Positions 25,572 to 33,095 of a stretch of 49,637 nucleotides of DNA are shown piece by piece. Below the pieces are notes generated by a model. It was not told where the DNA came from. It did no database searches and saw only the letters and a list, made by a program, of their open reading frames with translations. Source of the stretch: an uncultured Oscillospiraceae bacterium (GTDB taxonomy: Bacteria > Bacillota > Clostridia > Oscillospirales > Ruminococcaceae); NCBI GenBank assembly GCA_949285935.1, contig CASEAH010000031.1:1-49637 (forward strand), read 5' to 3'. The position numbers were made by a program, and so were the translations under genes. Position 1 is the stretch's first letter. Every line of letters begins with the position of its first letter.

Positions 25572-26680
25572 AAGCTGTAATTGTAGAGATTCAGGGCAAA
25601 AAGGCAGCTGTCCTGTCTGACGACGGATGTATCACGACTATTAGAAATCGTGATTATGAGATAGGACAGGTAATTGTTATGGAAAGAAAAAGTGTGCAAA
25701 TGCCCCGGCTGCTTACCGCGGCAGCGGCAGCAGCCGTGGTGCTGCTGGGATCTGCGGCGGGCGCTTATGCCTGGATGACCCCGTACTCTTATGTAAGTAT
25801 GGATGTGAACCCCTCTGTGGAGTATACCCTTAACCGCTTTGACCGGGTACTTTCCGTCCGTGCGGTCAATGACGACGCATCGGAAGTGCTGGCGGAAGCC
25901 AGCATCCGGCTGGACGATTTGAAGGGGAAAACGGTGGAAGAAGCTCTTTCCGTCACCATTGAAGCGTTGGACGGTGCAGAAAGAAAATATTTTGAGAATG
26001 AAGAAGGCAATGTGGTGATCGCCACTTGGTGCAAAGATGTGGCCAAGGCTGAAAAGCTGGCTCAAAAGCTGGAACAGTCCGCTTCCCGGGATCTGGAGGA
26101 TAAAGAAAACGTGGAAGTGGAAGCTTCAGCTGTGGGGCAGGAGCGGGTGGAACAGGCCCGTGAACTTCAGCAGGCGGGGATTGATATCACTCCCGGCCGC
26201 CTGAACCTGTTGGAAAAACTGGAGGAGGCCCGGGGCGGAGACGGCCAGCTTTCTCAGCAGGAGGTCACCCAGCTGCTGGAAGAAAATCTGTCGGTCAAAG
26301 AGATCATGAAGGAAGTAAAGGAAGCAAAAGAAAACGGCAAGGACTCCGCCCCCGGCCAGCAGAATAAGGAGGAAGCCCCCGGCCAGCAGGGATCCTCCGG
26401 AAATCAGGGAGACAAAGAGGACCCGGGCGCTTCCGGCGGCAAGGAGTCCGCTCCCGGCCAGCAGAATAAGGAGGAGGACCCCGGTCAGCAGGGATCTTCC
26501 GGCAATCAGGGGGATAAAAACAGCCAGTCTGCTTCCGGCGGCAAGGACTCCGCTCCCGGCCAGCAGAAGAAAGAGGAGGCCCCTGGCCAGCAGGGATCTT
26601 CCGGCAATCAGGGAAACAAAAACAGCCAGTCTGCTTCCGGTGGTAAGGACTCCGCCCCCGGCCAGCAAAAAAAACCATAG
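25568..26680 (+). CDS. RsgI-like anti-sigma factor with extracytoplasmic repeats
   Basis: A 370-residue bitopic membrane protein. Residues 1-48 form an RsgI N-terminal anti-sigma domain (AVIVEIQGKKAAVLSDDGC, then IGQVIVMER). A single membrane helix follows at about 50-70. Outside the membrane comes the conserved RsgI middle domain (YSYVSMDVNPSVEYTLNRFD) and, from about residue 257, 34-residue repeats rich in Gly, Gln, Ser, Lys and Pro. In Bacillus and Clostridium, RsgI holds SigI inactive; in cellulolytic clostridia the outer part senses polysaccharides. The start overlaps the end of the sigI-like gene (ATGA), as expected for a coupled sigma/anti-sigma pair. The repeat tail could span the wall or bind a ligand. 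Confidence 0.88.
   Translation: MKAVIVEIQGKKAAVLSDDGCITTIRNRDYEIGQVIVMERKSVQMPRLLTAAAAAAVVLLGSAAGAYAWMTPYSYVSMDVNPSVEYTLNRFDRVLSVRAVNDDASEVLAEASIRLDDLKGKTVEEALSVTIEALDGAERKYFENEEGNVVIATWCKDVAKAEKLAQKLEQSASRDLEDKENVEVEASAVGQERVEQARELQQAGIDITPGRLNLLEKLEEARGGDGQLSQQEVTQLLEENLSVKEIMKEVKEAKENGKDSAPGQQNKEEAPGQQGSSGNQGDKEDPGASGGKESAPGQQNKEEDPGQQGSSGNQGDKNSQSASGGKDSAPGQQKKEEAPGQQGSSGNQGNKNSQSASGGKDSAPGQQKKP
26336..26677 (+). repeat. 102-bp tandem repeat at the end of rsgI (3.4 copies)
   Basis: Each unit encodes 34 residues starting G-K-(D/E)-S-A-P-G-Q-Q and containing PGQQGSSGNQG. Three full units and 12 residues of a fourth end at the stop codon. The units keep the reading frame and differ at few positions, so copy number may vary. 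Confidence 0.9.
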
Positions 26681-26782
26681 GACCATATGTTTTCTACGGC
26701 AACATCCCGGGGAGGCATAAAATGCGGATGCTTATGTCTGCGAGCCGGCTTTTCCTGCAGGATTTTTATACACCAGGATAAT

Positions 26783-26817
26783 AAAAAAGAAAGAGCGCCC
26801 ACATGGGGCGCTCTTTC
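26783..26817 (-). terminator. Terminator of the aldolase gene, usable from both sides
   Basis: GAAAGAGCGCCC/GGGCGCTCTTTC (26789-26800, 26806-26817) followed on the minus strand by a U-rich tail. Confidence 0.85.
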
Positions 26818-26841
26818 TGCTGTATAACAGATGCTTTTTGC

Positions 26842-27777
26842 TCAGGCCTTGCCGGCGCAGCCAAGAACATCCACCAGCTTGTGGCGGACCAGCTCCTTGA
26901 TGTGAGCACGGGCGGGGGAAAGATACTGGCGGGGATCAAAGTCGGAGGGATGCTCCGCCATATGCTGCCGGACGGCGGCAGTCATGGCCAGGCGCAGGTC
27001 GGAGTCGATATTGATCTTGCAGACCGCCATGGACGCCGCCTTGCGGAGCATCTCCTCGGGGATGCCGATGGCGTCGGGCATTTTGCCTCCAAACTTGTTG
27101 ACCGTTTCCACATCCGCCTGGATAACGGAGGAAGCTCCGTGGAGGACGATGGGGAAGCCGGGAAGACGGCGGCCCACCTCTTCCAGAATATCAAAGCGCA
27201 GCTGCGGCTTCTGGCCGGGCTTGAACTTGTAGGCGCCGTGGCTGGTGCCGATGGCGATGGCCAGGGAATCCACGCCGGTGCGGGAGACAAACTCCTCCAC
27301 TTCGGCAGGGTTGGTGAAGTTGGCGTCTTCGGCGGCGACATTGACGTCGTCCTCGATGCCGGCCAGCTTGCCCAGCTCGGCTTCCACCACCACGCCGCGG
27401 GCGTGGGCGTAGTCCACTACCTTCTTGGTCACTTCGATGTTTTCTTCAAAGGAGTATTTGGAGCCGTCGATCATGACCGAAGAAAATCCGCCGTCGATGC
27501 AGGACTTGCAGATGTCAAACCCGTCGCCGTGGTCCAGATGCAGGGCAATGGGAAGCCCGGTGTCGGCAATGGCAGCCTCCACCAGCTTGATGAGATAGAC
27601 ATGCTTGGCGTACTTGCGGGCGCCGGCGGAAACCTGAAGGATCAGGGGAGCTTTTTCCTCCATGGCCGCTTCGGTGATGCCCTGAACGATCTCCATGTTG
27701 TTGACGTTGAAGGCTCCGATAGCGTAACCGCCCTCATAGGCCTTTTTGAACATTTCAGTGGTGGTTACCAGTGGCAT
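26842..27777 (-). CDS. fba: Class II fructose-bisphosphate aldolase
   Basis: A 311-residue zinc aldolase of glycolysis that splits fructose 1,6-bisphosphate to DHAP and glyceraldehyde 3-phosphate. ALHLDHGDGFDICKSCIDGG has the zinc-binding His and catalytic Asp, VVVEAELGKLAGIEDDV the second site, and AIAIGTSHGAYKF a further zinc His. The start at 27777 (MPLVTTTEMF) lies ten bases after AAAGGAG; ATG at 27783 is too close to that site. The open frame continues far upstream but is not coding there. It is downstream of, and on the same strand as, the DNA glycosylase. Confidence 0.95.
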   Translation of the reverse strand: MPLVTTTEMFKKAYEGGYAIGAFNVNNMEIVQGITEAAMEEKAPLILQVSAGARKYAKHVYLIKLVEAAIADTGLPIALHLDHGDGFDICKSCIDGGFSSVMIDGSKYSFEENIEVTKKVVDYAHARGVVVEAELGKLAGIEDDVNVAAEDANFTNPAEVEEFVSRTGVDSLAIAIGTSHGAYKFKPGQKPQLRFDILEEVGRRLPGFPIVLHGASSVIQADVETVNKFGGKMPDAIGIPEEMLRKAASMAVCKINIDSDLRLAMTAAVRQHMAEHPSDFDPRQYLSPARAHIKELVRHKLVDVLGCAGKA

Positions 27778-27893
27778 TTCCATACACTCCTTTTCTTTGG
27801 CCGGCCGCTCAGGGCGTGCCGCCATACTAATACCTATTTTACCAGCAGCCGGCGGAATATGCAACAGATATCCCGGCAGCCTCCCGGCCGGAT

Positions 27894-28757
27894 TCAGGCG
27901 GAAAGGGTCGTTTTTTCTCCTTTGGCCTCCTGGATGCCGCCGCATCGGGCATAGTGGAAGAGAAACTGCTGCGCAATGCCCGGACAGCAATCGCTCCAGT
28001 CCGGGAGCCCCTGGGGATAAAAAAACTGCCGGGCCTGCCGGATCCAGGTGTCCTCGGGGAAACATTCCATCCGTCCAAAGCCAAAGAGCAGGGCGCACTG
28101 GGCCACCTTGGGTCCTACCCCTTTCACTTCCCGCAGCCGGGCCATGGCCTCCTCCAGCGGAAGAACTTCCAGCGCCTCCAGATCCAGGCGTCCATCCGCC
28201 ACCCGCCGTGCGCAGTCCAGCAGATATTCCCCACGGTAGCCGCAGCGGAGAGGTTCCAGCTGCCCGGGAGTAAGAGCAGCCAGACGCTCCGGCCCCGGAA
28301 AGGTGAAAAATCCCTTTTCCAGCGGATCGCCGAAGCAGGCGCAGAGCCGCTCCACAATGGCGGTGATGCGGGGGATGCGGTTATTCTGACTGACAATAAA
28401 GGTGCAGAGGGCCTCCCAGCCGTCCTGGCGCAGCAGCCGCAGCCCGGGAGCAAAATCCACAGCCCGGCGGAGTATCGGGTCCTGGCGGTACCGCTCCCGC
28501 AGAGCCCCATAGTCCCGGTCCAGATCAAAATACCGGCGGCCCTGGTTCTCAAATTCCTCCGGGGTCAGCCCGGTCAATACCAGGCCCTGGGGGAGGACTT
28601 CCAGGGTGAGCAGCCGGCCCAGGGCTACCCCCTGCCAGCAGCCGGGGGTCACCTGCCGCCAACGAAAGCACTGCCCGCAGCCAAAAGTGGCGGCAGGGTC
28701 CAGTTCCTCGGGGGAGCAGGGCAGCAGCAGGCTCTTTTCTTTTCCCGCCATGGGCAT
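27894..28757 (-). CDS. OGG1-type 8-oxoguanine DNA glycosylase/AP lyase
   Basis: A 287-residue base-excision repair enzyme. The N-terminal OGG domain has FGCGQCFRWRQV (about 25-36). The HhH-GPD part has FIVSQNNRIPRI, the hairpin REVKGVGPKVAQ with catalytic K217, and D236 in CFPEDTWI. The Lys-Asp spacing of 19 residues equals that of human OGG1 (K249, D268), so the active site looks complete. Two ATG codons (28757 and 28751) compete; AAAGGAG is 4 and 10 bases away from them, so either may be used. It may be transcribed with fba, 116 bases downstream. Confidence 0.9.
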   Translation of the reverse strand: MPMAGKEKSLLLPCSPEELDPAATFGCGQCFRWRQVTPGCWQGVALGRLLTLEVLPQGLVLTGLTPEEFENQGRRYFDLDRDYGALRERYRQDPILRRAVDFAPGLRLLRQDGWEALCTFIVSQNNRIPRITAIVERLCACFGDPLEKGFFTFPGPERLAALTPGQLEPLRCGYRGEYLLDCARRVADGRLDLEALEVLPLEEAMARLREVKGVGPKVAQCALLFGFGRMECFPEDTWIRQARQFFYPQGLPDWSDCCPGIAQQFLFHYARCGGIQEAKGEKTTLSA

Positions 28758-29223
28758 CCGTCTCCTTTCGGGCATTTTCAGCCTATTGTAGCATGAAAGA
28801 CCCCCTGTTGCCACCCCTTGACCGAAAATGACGGGATTCCTGCATGGCGTGGCTGCATGTTCCGGGATGTGATGGCAAGGTGATTCAACTATTTGTAACA
28901 AAACTGTAAAGAAAAAATTCTTTTTGTATACCGTCTATCAACAGGTCAAAACTTTTAGGAAAACCTGTAAAAATCTTATGTTGTCAACATTTTCAACCGG
29001 GTTTTCAACAGATCTTGTGGAGAGGCAAGTTGAAAATGTGGAAAACTTTTAAAAACGAATAATACAGCCTGTATATCCAGAAATTTTCAATTTTGTTTTT
29101 GCTTCATCCTGCAAAACGCATTTTTTCTTCACGCATAAAGGGGATTCGCCGGATAAAACTAACAGAGAAGGGAACGCCAGGCGCTCCCTCTGCCAATCAT
29201 AAGTAGGAAACGGGGGACTGACC
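28758..29223. other. AT-rich gene-free region between divergent units
   Basis: No gene is seen in this AT-rich stretch between a leftward and a rightward unit. It holds the DnaA-box-like cluster described separately and the ribosome-site region of the small gene at 29224. Confidence 0.6.
28935..29045. promoter_or_regulatory. Cluster of DnaA-box-like motifs
   Basis: Within 111 bases: CTATCAACA (28935), TTGTCAACA (28981), TTTTCAACC (28990), TTTTCAACA (29002), and on the other strand TTTTCAACT (29028-29036) and TTTTCCACA (29037-29045). The last fits the DnaA box consensus TTWTNCACA exactly; the others match the related TTNTCAACA form. No dnaA or dnaN gene is adjacent. Confidence 0.45.
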
Positions 29224-29484
29224 ATGCTTAAGGGAGTCAACAAGCAGGTGGTGGAAGTGGTGGATTTGGAAAATGAATACTTTGAAAAAGCCATTTTGTT
29301 TATCAAAGCGGAAAAACAGGAGCGGGATGAAAAAACCATCCGCCAGCGTGCAGGGGAATATGTCCGCACCATCCGCTACACGCCCCGCAGGCGGCTGACG
29401 CCGGGCAAACTGGCGGTGGCCACGGCCAAGTTTGCTTCCGCCGCCGCCGTAGGGGCGGTAGCCGCGGGACTTTTCATCCGGTAG
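29224..29484 (+). CDS. Small conserved-looking protein of unknown function
   Basis: An 86-residue protein that I cannot assign to a family. The first 40 residues are charged and helical (VVDLENEYFEKAILFIKAEK), the middle is basic (YTPRRRLTPGK), and the last 25 are hydrophobic and Ala-rich (FASAAAVGAVAAGLF), which could be a C-terminal membrane helix. It starts with ATG a few bases after GGGGGAC. It is the first gene of the long rightward series and precedes rlmB by 164 bases. Confidence 0.65.
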   Translation: MLKGVNKQVVEVVDLENEYFEKAILFIKAEKQERDEKTIRQRAGEYVRTIRYTPRRRLTPGKLAVATAKFASAAAVGAVAAGLFIR

Positions 29485-29648
29485 AGAGCTGGAACGGGGC
29501 AAAACAACTCTTTTATACCGTTCCAAAATGTGCTATACTCACCATGTATAGCCTGTCCTCCGGCGCGGCGTCCGGCCGGGGCCGGAGGATAAGCTGCTTA
29601 GAAATGAACAGAAAGGGCCGCCCCGGCCGGGGCGGAGGACAGGACGCC

Positions 29649-30422
29649 ATGGAACAGCAACGGCAAAATCCCGACAGGCAGGAAAAAGACGTCATTGCCG
29701 GACGCAACCCGGTACTGGAGCTGCTGCGCTCCCAGCGGGAAGTGGAAAGCATTTACATACAGGGGGGCGCACCCCGGGGACCTTTGGGAAAGATCATCGC
29801 CCTGGCCCGGGAACGGGGCATTCCCGTTAAGGAAACCACCACGGAAAAGCTTCTGGCCATGTCGGGAGTGGAAGTCCACCAGGGAGTGGCAGCGGTGGTA
29901 TCCGCCGCCCGGTATGCCTCGTTGGAAGAAATCTTTGAGCGAGCGGGCGGGGAGCCGCTGTTTCTGGTGCTCTGCGATGAAATTGAGGATCCTCATAACC
30001 TGGGAGCCATCATCCGCACCGCTGAAGCGGCGGGTGCCCACGGCGTCATCATCCCCAAACGGCACAGCGCCGGGCTGACGGCGGCGGCGGTAAAGTCGGC
30101 GGCGGGTGCGGCGGCCCATCTGCCGGTGGTGCGGGTGCCCAACCTGCCTGCGGTCATGGAGCGGCTCCGCCAGGAAAAAAACATGTGGTTTTACTGCGCC
30201 GATATGGACGGCAACCCCTGGTGCGCCACCGATTATTCGGGTGCGGTAGGCCTGGTGGTGGGTTCCGAAGGGGCCGGCGTCAGCCGGTTGGTAAAGGAAA
30301 AATGTGATTTTGTGGTCTCTTTGCCCATGCGGGGGCAGGTCGACTCCCTCAACGCATCGGTGGCAGCGGGGATCATTCTGTATGAAATCACCCGGCAGCG
30401 GCTGGGTCTGAGGGCCCGCTGA
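29649..30422 (+). CDS. rlmB: 23S rRNA 2'-O-ribose methyltransferase, TrmH family group 3 (RlmB-like)
   Basis: A 257-residue SPOUT methyltransferase. The N-terminal substrate-binding domain starts at VIAGRNPVLELLRSQREVES, and the SPOUT knot has motif 1 NLGAIIRTAEAAGAHGVIIP, motif 2 VGLVVGSEGAGVSRLV and motif 3 LPMRGQVDSLNASVAAGIIL. The family methylates the 2'-O of G2251 in 23S rRNA using AdoMet. The start at 29649 is preceded by GGAGGA; a longer in-frame extension exists but lacks a good ribosome site and family similarity. It is followed after 26 bases by the pseudo-ATPase gene and is probably in one operon with it. Confidence 0.92.
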   Translation: MEQQRQNPDRQEKDVIAGRNPVLELLRSQREVESIYIQGGAPRGPLGKIIALARERGIPVKETTTEKLLAMSGVEVHQGVAAVVSAARYASLEEIFERAGGEPLFLVLCDEIEDPHNLGAIIRTAEAAGAHGVIIPKRHSAGLTAAAVKSAAGAAAHLPVVRVPNLPAVMERLRQEKNMWFYCADMDGNPWCATDYSGAVGLVVGSEGAGVSRLVKEKCDFVVSLPMRGQVDSLNASVAAGIILYEITRQRLGLRAR

Positions 30423-30448
30423 ACCTCTGGAAAGGAGCTGGAAACCCA

Positions 30449-32836
30449 ATGGCAGATAAAAATTACAGCGTGGATGATATTCTCAGCGAACTGCGCTCCA
30501 AAAGACCGCAGCCGGAGGAAAACGCCCGTCCTGCCGGGCGTACCTATACCCAGGAGGACCGGCAGTTGCTGGAAAAGGCGCTGGAGCACAACACCCGCAG
30601 CCGCCTGATCCCCCTGTATGAGGAGGAAGAGCCGCCCCGCCGGGCCTCGGCTCCCAAGCAGTCTGCCGACCCGGCTCCGCCCCTGCGCTGGCAGCCGGCA
30701 GCGGCCCAGACGGTGACCCCTGTCCGCGAAACTGCAGAAAAAACGGAACCCGCTCCCGCCCCCGCCGCCAAGGCGGACGAGGAGCCGGACTGGACAGAAC
30801 TTTTTTCGGCCCATCCTTTTGAGACCCATCAGCCAGCGGCCCAGCAAGCGGCTCCGGAACCTCCGAAGCCAATGCCGGAACGTCCCGTATCCAGCCGCCG
30901 GAGAATCGATACCGCCGCTGCGGCCCGAATGGTCACCGGGATGGGGGAAGAAGAGGAGTTCGGAGAGGACTTTGAAAAGCGGCTGACCCGGCAGACTGAG
31001 AGACCTTCGGCCCGTGAGGAAGGGAAGCGCGCCCGGCAGGAGGAGCGCCGGAAGGCCAAGCGTCCCTCCCGGAAGGAAGAGGGAGAGGAGCAGGCGTTGG
31101 AAGCCCCCCGGCGCCAGGCCCCGGCAGCGGCTCCGGTGAAGGTGGGACGGCAGCTGGATAAAATGCGCCGGGGACTGATCCTGCGGCTGCTGGTGAATTT
31201 GTTGGCGGCGGCAGGCGTGATTTATCTGACCCTGGCTCCGGAATACGGACTGCCTCTGCCCGCGGCTTTGGACCCGGAAGGAAATCTGGGAGTGTACCTG
31301 TGGACCGCTGTGGGAGCGGTGATCCTTTCAGCCCTCATCAGCGGCAACACGGTGGGCGGGGGTATGATTTCCCTTTTCTGCCTGCGGCCCAACAATGACA
31401 GTTATACCGCCCTGGGCGTCTTTGCCTGTCTGGTGCAGGGCGCCTATGTGGCCATGCGCCCCGAGATCTATTCCACATACGCAGCCAATGTGTATCTGCC
31501 CATGGGGGCGCTGATGCTTCTTTTCAACACGCTGGGCAAATTCATCCTGCTGGGCCGGGTGGGGCGGAACTATCAGTTCGCTGCCGGAAAGGGCCCAAAA
31601 TATGTGGGAGATATTGTGGAGGACCGCCAGCTGGCCCGCCGCCTGGGCGGAAAGGCAATCGAAGAGGACGAAGCGGTGGTGGCTTATTTTACCCGGGCCG
31701 AAGGGGTGACCGAATACCTGGACCAGGCCTTCAGCGAAAGCAAGGCGGAGGATATTTCCAGGATCGTGGCTCCCATGACCGCTGTGGCCGCCCTGGTGAT
31801 GGCGGTGGTTTCTTATCTGTTCAACAAAGATGTGTTTATTGCCGCCTGCGTGTTTACCGCGGCGCTCTGCATCACCTCTCCTCTGGCAGGAGTCATCGCT
31901 GCCAATCTGCCCCTTTCGGTGGTGAGCGGCAAGCTTGCCCGACGGAAAGCTGCCCTTTGCGGCTATGAGGCCGCCCAGGCCTTTGGCCGGACAAACGGCA
32001 TCATCCTCCGCTGCTCCGATCTGTTCCCGGCTGCTTCCGTGACCCTCCACGGCATCAAGGTCCTGAACAAGCGTCCGGTGGATCAGGCCATCCAGGACGC
32101 CGCCAGCGTTCTGGCGCAGTGCGATTCCACGCTGACCCCCATCTTCCGGGATCTGGTGTCAGGGGATAACCTGCTGCGGCCGGTGGAGAGCTTGGCCTAT
32201 GAGGATGGAAAGGGAATTTCCGCCTGGGTGGACGGCCGCCGGGTATTGATCGGCAACCGGGAACTGATGCAGTTTTACGGAGTGGAGATCCCCGACCGGG
32301 AGTTTGAGGAGCGCCATACCCAGGGCGGACGGGAAGCCCTGTACCTTTCCAACTCCGGAGAAGCCGCTGCCATGTATATCCTCAGCTACAAGGCGGACAA
32401 GCAGATGCGCCGGGTGATGGAACTGCTGTACGACCGGGATATTGCCGTTTGTGTCTATACTACCGATCCCTGTGTCACCGCCAAAAAGGTGGCCCAGGTC
32501 TATGACTTCCCCGAGGATCTGGTGGAAATCATTCCTGCCGCCCTCCATTCCCAGGTGGACCAGCTGCTGGCTCCCCAGGGCCGGCGTCGGGCCGGCATGA
32601 TCCATGACGGGACCCCCGCAAGCTATGTTCGTGCCATTGCTGCCGCCCAGTCCTGCTCAGGGACCCTGTCGGTGGAGACAGCGTTGCTGCTGGTGTCGGT
32701 GGTCATCGGCTTTGCCGTGGTTACCTTCTTTGCCTTTACCCGCACCATGCCTACCCTTACCTGGATCGCCATTGCCGTCTATCAGCTGTTCTGGATGCTG
32801 CTGCAGCTGGTGATCCCCCTGCTCCGACGGGGATAA
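30449..32836 (+). CDS. Membrane protein resembling a catalytically dead P1B-type ATPase
   Basis: A 795-residue protein. Residues 1-235 are hydrophilic, rich in Pro, Ala, Glu and Arg, and probably disordered. From about 240 the layout follows metal-transporting P1B ATPases: four membrane segments, a shortened actuator-like region, two more segments with CITSPLAG in the place of the CPC motif, a large cytoplasmic part, and two final segments. In the cytoplasmic part VLIGNRELM matches the P1B N-domain. The phosphorylation motif DKTGT is replaced: GIILRCSDLF puts Arg521 where the Asp should be, and the hinge GDGxND reads IHDGTPASY. TGE is also not seen. The protein therefore should not form the phospho-enzyme. 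It could be a pseudo-enzyme with a binding or sensing role. GGAGC precedes the ATG. Function is unknown. Confidence 0.75.
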   Translation: MADKNYSVDDILSELRSKRPQPEENARPAGRTYTQEDRQLLEKALEHNTRSRLIPLYEEEEPPRRASAPKQSADPAPPLRWQPAAAQTVTPVRETAEKTEPAPAPAAKADEEPDWTELFSAHPFETHQPAAQQAAPEPPKPMPERPVSSRRRIDTAAAARMVTGMGEEEEFGEDFEKRLTRQTERPSAREEGKRARQEERRKAKRPSRKEEGEEQALEAPRRQAPAAAPVKVGRQLDKMRRGLILRLLVNLLAAAGVIYLTLAPEYGLPLPAALDPEGNLGVYLWTAVGAVILSALISGNTVGGGMISLFCLRPNNDSYTALGVFACLVQGAYVAMRPEIYSTYAANVYLPMGALMLLFNTLGKFILLGRVGRNYQFAAGKGPKYVGDIVEDRQLARRLGGKAIEEDEAVVAYFTRAEGVTEYLDQAFSESKAEDISRIVAPMTAVAALVMAVVSYLFNKDVFIAACVFTAALCITSPLAGVIAANLPLSVVSGKLARRKAALCGYEAAQAFGRTNGIILRCSDLFPAASVTLHGIKVLNKRPVDQAIQDAASVLAQCDSTLTPIFRDLVSGDNLLRPVESLAYEDGKGISAWVDGRRVLIGNRELMQFYGVEIPDREFEERHTQGGREALYLSNSGEAAAMYILSYKADKQMRRVMELLYDRDIAVCVYTTDPCVTAKKVAQVYDFPEDLVEIIPAALHSQVDQLLAPQGRRRAGMIHDGTPASYVRAIAAAQSCSGTLSVETALLLVSVVIGFAVVTFFAFTRTMPTLTWIAIAVYQLFWMLLQLVIPLLRRG

Positions 32837-32868
32837 AAATAATCCGTTTTATGGGTATTTACCATCAA

Positions 32869-32907
32869 GCCGCCCGGCCATTCTCAGGAAGGCCGGGCGG
32901 CTTTCCG
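32869..32907 (+). terminator. Hairpin terminator after the pseudo-ATPase gene
   Basis: GCCGCCCGGCC/GGCCGGGCGGC (32869-32879, 32891-32901) followed by a short T-rich tail. Confidence 0.75.
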
Positions 32908-32972
32908 TTAAAACGCACAATTTTGCCCTGCATTTTTTTCTATCCGGTTGGTGTTTGTACACAAGTTGTTTC

Positions 32973-33001
32973 TTGCTATCGGGTTGTAAAAACAGTATAA
33001 T
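32973..33001 (+). promoter_or_regulatory. Promoter of the EF-G-like gene
   Basis: TTGCTA (32973-32978), 17 bases, TATAAT (32996-33001). Confidence 0.7.
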
Positions 33002-33095
33002 AAATCAGTAGCATGAAGAAAAAACTTGGTCATTACGCCAAGGCGTTTGACATATACATGCCTGTAAACGGGTAAAAGGAAAGGGGCGAGCCATC

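Noticed and set aside
28935-29045. Calling this region the chromosomal oriC
   Set aside because: No dnaA, dnaN, rpmH or gyr gene is near and skew cannot be judged from one window, so only the motif cluster is reported.
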